Assembly: GCA_023301645.1 (NCBI GenBank)
Contig: JALZUH010000202.1
Coordinates: forward strand, 1 to 18,462
DNA: 18,462 bases
Direction: 5' to 3'
Source of the DNA: Akkermansiaceae bacterium
Lineage (GTDB): Bacteria > Verrucomicrobiota > Verrucomicrobiia > Verrucomicrobiales > Akkermansiaceae
Shown: in pieces, positions 14,379 to 18,462 of the stretch
Layout: the number at the start of each line of letters is the position of its first letter
Numbering within the stretch: the stretch's first letter is position 1
The notes under the pieces: model-generated
What the model saw: only the letters and a program-made list of their open reading frames with translations
Database searches by the model: none
What the model was told of the DNA's origin: nothing
Made by a program: the position numbers and the translations under genes

Positions 14379-16880
14379 CTAATCAATCTTCGTAATCGTC
14401 GCATCATCCAATGTCGGAGCCAGGCAGAGCTTGCCATCACTAATGGTCAGAGTCAGCGCCCCAGTATCATGCTGATCGATGACCTCAATACCGAGCTTCT
14501 CGGTAAGTCGCCCCCAATGCTCGCTCACATGTGAGTTGTTTTGGAACAAAGAGCTACTCGTCACAATTACAGCAGGAGAAACCGCACGGTAAAACCCCTC
14601 ACTACCCGTGAAATCATGCTGGTTCCAGCCCATCACGATCACATCGGCACTCAGATCGACACCAGACTCCAGCATGCGAGCCTCAGTCTCGACACCCGCA
14701 TCCCCCGTGAAAATGACCCTCCACCCCTGCCAGTGAAGCCGAATCACCAAGCCACTATCATCAGCCTTCCCTCTACCCAGAAGCTGGTATGGCGCATGCA
14801 GCACCTCCAAATACGCACCGTCCTCAAGCGGGAACTTCTGACCCAGAGTCGGGATAATCAGCGGGTGATCGAGAGCATCGGCTCGTCTTACAAACTCCAG
14901 ATAACTAGGACTCGAAAGATCGCGCCGAGGGATCACACTCTGCTGTGGGGCAAATACCCTCAAGCACTCCGCCAACCCACCACTATGCTGGGAATCAGCA
15001 TGAGTCACAATCAGCGAATCTGGAACCACTCCCAGAGCCTCGATAGCAGGTAAGACATTACGACTGAAGTGATCCTCGCGCCCGCAGTCCAGCAGCACCC
15101 CACCACCCAGATCGAGTAGATTAGCCCCACCACCATAAGGCATGTCGAAGATAATCACCCGTCCACCCTCAGGTCGCGGAGGCACCCGCTGCCAGTGGCC
15201 GCCTGGCATTTCTGCAAAAAACCGAGCCGTGCGATGCGCCGCAACAGCCGCAATAGCATTACCCTCATTAAGCCATGGCGCAATAGGCGGACACAAAGCC
15301 CCCACCACGATACTAAGCATCGCCATAGCAAGAATCACAAAAACAATCAGGATCAGAGGAATACCCGCAATGATACCAATCGGGGTAAATATACCAAAGT
15401 GCAGCCATATCAAAGGAGCCGAGCCAATCGTAGCTGACAGAGAAACAGACAGCGAAGCCACCAACCAACTCCTCACCCCTAGAACCATCGTCTGCCACCT
15501 ACTTAAAAGAACCCTAGGCATAAACGGATCAACCCTCGCCAGTGGACTCAGCAACTTACCCCACAGACTAGAAATAAGTGCAATAGCAAGCAGCACCCCA
15601 TAAGACAGCTGGAACCCCGGAGTAAATAACTGATGACTATCCCACAGCAATACCACGATAGCACTCAGCGCCAGACTATTGAGCACCATCGGCTTACGCT
15701 TTAGTAAAAAACCCGCCATAATGACCGAGCCCATGATCGTCGCCCGCACAGCAGGAGGATTAAACCCCGTGATACCTGCATACAGCACCATCCCCAGTAT
15801 CACCACATAGATACGCACAGCTCGCGGTAATGCGAAAGCAGGGGAGTGGAGCCACGACAAGCTGAAATTAAGCAGCAGGGCAACCATCCCCACATGCAGC
15901 CCACTTACGGCAAACACATGCAGCGTGCCACTGAGTCGGAAATAATCCATCAGAGCCCCATCATCGAAAGTGCGACTACTAGAGCCACCAGAGCTCGATG
16001 ACCCACCACTAGCAGGCTTCTCCCCCAGCACCACCGCCCGTATGACCTGAGCCTCCAGAGAGCCCTCCTCGATACCAACTGTAAGACCACCCCTGACCCG
16101 CTCTCGAAGCCGCTGCAGCATAGAAATAGGCCGCGCCAAGAAACTCTCACCACGCCTCTCAATACCACCCACAGTCACCAAGCTCAGATCAGCGCCCTGT
16201 CGATGTCGCCACCCCGCCAGATCAAATCCATAAGGATTTCTCGCCCCTGCAATAGCCTCCAGTCGCCCCCGTGCACTAAAAAACTCACCATATGCCAGCT
16301 CCACATTGAAACGCCGAGGAGTCAGCAAGACCAGTCGCACGCCAGCAGGCAGGGAGCCACCCTCCACATTCACCACCTCGAATAAACAAGGCCCCTGACT
16401 CGCCCCAGACCCTGCATCCAACACCCGTCCCGTGACCACCACCTCAGTCGGCGCCTGCTCCAGCCACAGCTGCTGCCGACCAAGAGCCACTCCGTGAAAT
16501 AGCGCAAATGACAACCAAGCAAAACAAAACACCCATACATGCAGCAAGAAAGAGCGCGAAGTCAGAAAAGCCAATAAGCGAACCCTCCCCGTAGACAGCC
16601 CCCTTAGCACCAGCCACCTTATCATCCCCAAGCCCAAAGCCCCCAACACCCCCAAAGCAACGGCAAGAACCCAAACACCCAGCCCCCCTAAATTCCCAAG
16701 AAATCCCCCAAGAAACTCATATAGAAAACACTGGCCGAACCAACTATAGAGCAAGCCGCTAAACAAACTATCAGTAAGCCAAATGCCAAGCAAAACCCCC
16801 AGTAATGGAAGAAAAAGCGGACACCGAGCCATAAAATGCGCCAAAGCAGCAGATAGATCAATCGACTTCAAGTCGAACAT
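14379..16880 (-). CDS. comEC: ComEC/Rec2 DNA internalisation channel with metallo-beta-lactamase-like domain
   Basis: An 833-residue protein. Hydrophobic segments fill ~20-132, then a DUF4131/OB-like region (~145-240). The Competence domain spans ~315-560, with LSGTLHVFAVSGLHVG (316-331) and FNPPAVRATIMG as landmarks. A C-terminal metallo-beta-lactamase-like domain (~572-820) follows. ComEC moves single-stranded DNA across the inner membrane; its C-terminal domain is thought to degrade the other strand. Here the metal motif reads HADSQH (627-632) instead of HxDxDH, and the usual HHGS reads NQHD (~753-756), so activity is doubtful. A Gly/Ser-only run (291-302) lies between GEKPA and the Competence domain. 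The gene ends 185 bases before the LolC/E-like frame and starts 56 bases after intI, all on the minus strand. Confidence 0.93.
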   Translation of the reverse strand: MFDLKSIDLSAALAHFMARCPLFLPLLGVLLGIWLTDSLFSGLLYSWFGQCFLYEFLGGFLGNLGGLGVWVLAVALGVLGALGLGMIRWLVLRGLSTGRVRLLAFLTSRSFLLHVWVFCFAWLSFALFHGVALGRQQLWLEQAPTEVVVTGRVLDAGSGASQGPCLFEVVNVEGGSLPAGVRLVLLTPRRFNVELAYGEFFSARGRLEAIAGARNPYGFDLAGWRHRQGADLSLVTVGGIERRGESFLARPISMLQRLRERVRGGLTVGIEEGSLEAQVIRAVVLGEKPASGGSSSSGGSSSRTFDDGALMDYFRLSGTLHVFAVSGLHVGMVALLLNFSLSWLHSPAFALPRAVRIYVVILGMVLYAGITGFNPPAVRATIMGSVIMAGFLLKRKPMVLNSLALSAIVVLLWDSHQLFTPGFQLSYGVLLAIALISSLWGKLLSPLARVDPFMPRVLLSRWQTMVLGVRSWLVASLSVSLSATIGSAPLIWLHFGIFTPIGIIAGIPLILIVFVILAMAMLSIVVGALCPPIAPWLNEGNAIAAVAAHRTARFFAEMPGGHWQRVPPRPEGGRVIIFDMPYGGGANLLDLGGGVLLDCGREDHFSRNVLPAIEALGVVPDSLIVTHADSQHSGGLAECLRVFAPQQSVIPRRDLSSPSYLEFVRRADALDHPLIIPTLGQKFPLEDGAYLEVLHAPYQLLGRGKADDSGLVIRLHWQGWRVIFTGDAGVETEARMLESGVDLSADVIVMGWNQHDFTGSEGFYRAVSPAVIVTSSSLFQNNSHVSEHWGRLTEKLGIEVIDQHDTGALTLTISDGKLCLAPTLDDATITKID

Positions 16881-16936
16881 ACTAAGAAAAAATCATACCG
16901 TAGCAAGAATATCCTCCATATATAGAAATCAGCCTA

Positions 16937-18175
16937 TTAAAAATCCAGCGGACTCCTCACCCCGCAGCCATTCTGCCTCATCGCCACATGGGTATAAATC
17001 TCAGTCGTCTTTACATCGCCATGCCCCAGCAAATCTTGGATAGAGCGAATGTCAGTCCCAGCCTCCAGTAAATGAGTCGCAAAGCTATGCCTAAGCACAT
17101 GTGTCGTCACCCGCTTCACCACACCAGCCAATCTAGCCGCCTTAGTCACAGCCCGACCATAAGCCGAAGTATGCACATGATGCCTGCGCCTCACCCCAGA
17201 ATCAGGATCTCGAGACTCCTGCGCGCTTGGAAATAGCCAAAACCACTCCCACTGCTTAGCCGCACTGGGGATTTTACGCACCAGCGCATTCGGCAAGAAA
17301 ACCCCATTCGCCCCAGCGTCCCTATCCAGATCATAAAGCCTACGAGCATACACCAGCTGCTTAGCCAGATCCTCCCGCACATTATCAGGAACCATCGTAA
17401 CCCGGTCATCCCCGCCTTTCCCTGACCTCACCGTCAAAGTCCCACGATCAAGATCCACATCCTTCACCCTCAGATTCACCAGCTCAGAGATCCGTAAGCC
17501 AGCCCCATACTGAAGCTTAGCATTCGTCTTATACCTAGGCTCGATCAGAGTAATTAACCTCATCACCTCAGCCTTAGACAAAACCACGGGAATCCTCTTC
17601 GCCCTCTTTCTCATCCTCACCCCTAGATCTACCTCATCCATCCCACAAACCTCCTTATAGAAAAAGACAAGAGCATTAAGAGCCTGCTTCTGCGTGGAAA
17701 AAGCAATCTTAGACTCACTGACCAATTCACTTAACCACGCCTTCGCCAAATCAGTATTAGTAGCATCACTCACAGTATTTACCGACGCACCAAATCTAGC
17801 CACCCAGCCCGCATAAGTCCTTCTCGTCCTATAAGCCAAGCCTCTCCTGGCTCCAACCCTCTCCACAGCAGCCATCATACGTTCTGGCAAGCTACGATGA
17901 TCTCTCTTCTTCTCTGCACAAAGCTGTAGCCAACCCAAATACCATCGTATCCCCATCGCCCATTGATCCAGCTGCCAGCTAGGCCGCTCCTTTACCATCA
18001 CCGCCTCCCTCCAGAACCGAGCCGCCACATCACGCGAAGCCCCCAAGTCCTTCCCCATACGCCAGCTTTCAAACCAACTTACAACAAAACCCACAAATTG
18101 AATCTCCTTCTTCGAGAGATCTCGAGCATTCTCAAGATCCTCACGCCAGTTGCAAACTTTGTTAATGTAGCTCAT
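16937..18175 (-). CDS. intI: Integron-type tyrosine recombinase (IntI) with N-terminal extension
   Basis: A 412-residue protein. The tyrosine recombinase set is complete: R228 (GAGLRISEL), a Lys in SGKGGDDR (~253), H359-x-x-R362 (THVLRHS), H385 (LLGHGD) and Y394 (IYTHV). The ~40 residues at 297-338 (ALVRKIPSAAKQWEWFWLFP...SGVRRRHHVHTSA) match the extra patch that sets integron integrases apart from XerC/D. The end, CGVRSPLDF, also matches IntI1. Compared with IntI1 there are ~95 extra residues at the N-terminus, rich in Trp. The start at 18175 has GAGAG 10 bases upstream. IntI recombines attC and attI sites to capture gene cassettes. Its stop is 56 bases from comEC. Any array should lie upstream, at or beyond the right edge. 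Confidence 0.93.
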   Translation of the reverse strand: MSYINKVCNWREDLENARDLSKKEIQFVGFVVSWFESWRMGKDLGASRDVAARFWREAVMVKERPSWQLDQWAMGIRWYLGWLQLCAEKKRDHRSLPERMMAAVERVGARRGLAYRTRRTYAGWVARFGASVNTVSDATNTDLAKAWLSELVSESKIAFSTQKQALNALVFFYKEVCGMDEVDLGVRMRKRAKRIPVVLSKAEVMRLITLIEPRYKTNAKLQYGAGLRISELVNLRVKDVDLDRGTLTVRSGKGGDDRVTMVPDNVREDLAKQLVYARRLYDLDRDAGANGVFLPNALVRKIPSAAKQWEWFWLFPSAQESRDPDSGVRRRHHVHTSAYGRAVTKAARLAGVVKRVTTHVLRHSFATHLLEAGTDIRSIQDLLGHGDVKTTEIYTHVAMRQNGCGVRSPLDF

Positions 18176-18225
18176 TTAAACACTACTCTCATGAACAATT
18201 TTAAAAGTCAAAAGGAAAATGAATA

Positions 18226-18256
18226 CTTATAACTCATTGAAATTCAAGGTATTCAA
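18226..18256 (-). promoter_or_regulatory. intI: Candidate intI promoter
   Basis: On the minus strand TTGAAT (18256-18251) could be the -35 and TATAAG (18231-18226) the -10, but the spacer is 19 bases, longer than ideal. The inverted repeat at 18260-18288 lies directly upstream of the -35. The leader to the ATG would be about 45 bases. Confidence 0.25.
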
Positions 18257-18259
18257 ACT

Positions 18260-18288
18260 ATCTGATATTAAGCGCTGTAATATCAGAT
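18260..18288. repeat. Perfect 11-bp inverted repeat upstream of intI
   Basis: ATCTGATATTA (18260-18270) and TAATATCAGAT (18278-18288) are exact reverse complements around a 7-base loop AGCGCTG, which itself holds the palindrome AGCGCT. It abuts the candidate intI promoter. It could be an operator (for example for a LexA-like or other dimeric repressor), an integrase site, or an RNA hairpin in an outward transcript. Confidence 0.6.
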
Positions 18289-18462
18289 GATTCATATTTA
18301 TGAACAATCAATAAGGACAAACATTTAAAATCTTGCCAAAAAACACCCGCCTGATATCGCTAATATACTGTAACTACAACGCTTGTGAGAAAAACAACAA
18401 CACAACCCCAACCTCGTAAAACTCCACTGAATATCAGTTAAGAGTCAACGAATAACACTGTT

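Larger units (their letters stand above)
18176..18462. other. A+T-rich region upstream of intI (expected place of attI; no gene seen)
   Basis: No open frame or RNA gene is recognised in these 287 bases. In integrons this side of intI carries the intI promoter, the cassette promoter and attI. Seen here are an 11-bp inverted repeat (18260-18288), two ATTCAA copies 9 bases apart (18242, 18251), and several CTGATATT/AATATCAG copies. A consensus core site GTTRRRY was not found; GTTAAGA at 18437 fails at the last base, and GTT at 18460-18462 is cut by the edge. The attI assignment is positional inference only. Confidence 0.4.

Noticed and set aside
15142..15603. Open frames of up to 170 codons on the plus strand opposite comEC
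   Set aside because: They are shadows of the comEC frame: no family resemblance, poor starts, and odd composition.
18291..18304. Short hairpin TTCATA-TT-TATGAA
   Set aside because: It is A+T-rich with only a 6-bp stem and a 2-base loop, likely by chance.
18430..18462. Possible attI/attC core (GTTAAGA, then GTT at the very edge)
   Set aside because: The first breaks the GTTRRRY consensus at the last base, and the second is cut by the window edge; no partnering RYYYAAC site was found.
1..18462. CRISPR array or insertion sequence
   Set aside because: No regularly spaced direct repeats, transposase or terminal inverted repeats were seen.

Overview
The window looks like a chromosomal stretch of a bacterium from the Verrucomicrobiota (PVC group). 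This is an inference from the gene set: a GH29 fucosidase, a YeeN-type YebC protein, an Obg without the C-terminal OCT domain, and an integron integrase with a long N-terminal extension. No single marker proves it. Base composition is moderate. Shine-Dalgarno sequences are weak or absent before most genes; the clear exception is obg.

Layout, left to right. (1) 1-1523, minus strand: a calcineurin-like phosphoesterase followed by an HTH plus metallo-beta-lactamase hydrolase that is cut by the left edge. (2) 1665-4452, minus strand: a tight three-gene ABC export operon (ATPase, ABC-2 permease, membrane-anchored protein of unknown function) whose genes overlap or touch. (3) 4568-6923: rpsP on the minus strand with a good terminator, divergent from obg and a yebC/yeeN-type gene on the plus strand. 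(4) 7071-9343, minus strand: acylphosphatase, a PAS-AraC regulator and ATP-type 6-phosphofructokinase, apparently separate units. (5) 9514-9588: tRNA-Cys(GCA) with encoded CCA and a candidate promoter. (6) 9900-12315, plus strand: an exported alpha-L-fucosidase and a lipocalin lipoprotein, closely spaced. (7) 12535-16880, minus strand: a LolC/E-type permease that lacks a normal start codon, and a ComEC DNA-uptake channel with an altered metal site. (8) 16937-18462: an integron-type tyrosine recombinase (IntI) on the minus strand, with an A+T-rich, gene-free upstream region holding a perfect 11-bp inverted repeat and recurring AATATCAG motifs.

The most notable part is the right end. In known integrons attI and the cassette array lie next to the 5' end of intI, so any array here would begin in or beyond the last ~290 bases. 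No convincing attC or attI core site could be read in the window, so the integron call rests on the integrase alone. ComEC (DNA uptake) directly beside an integrase that captures DNA is a suggestive pairing. Most of the rest is ordinary housekeeping, with several local oddities listed in the findings.
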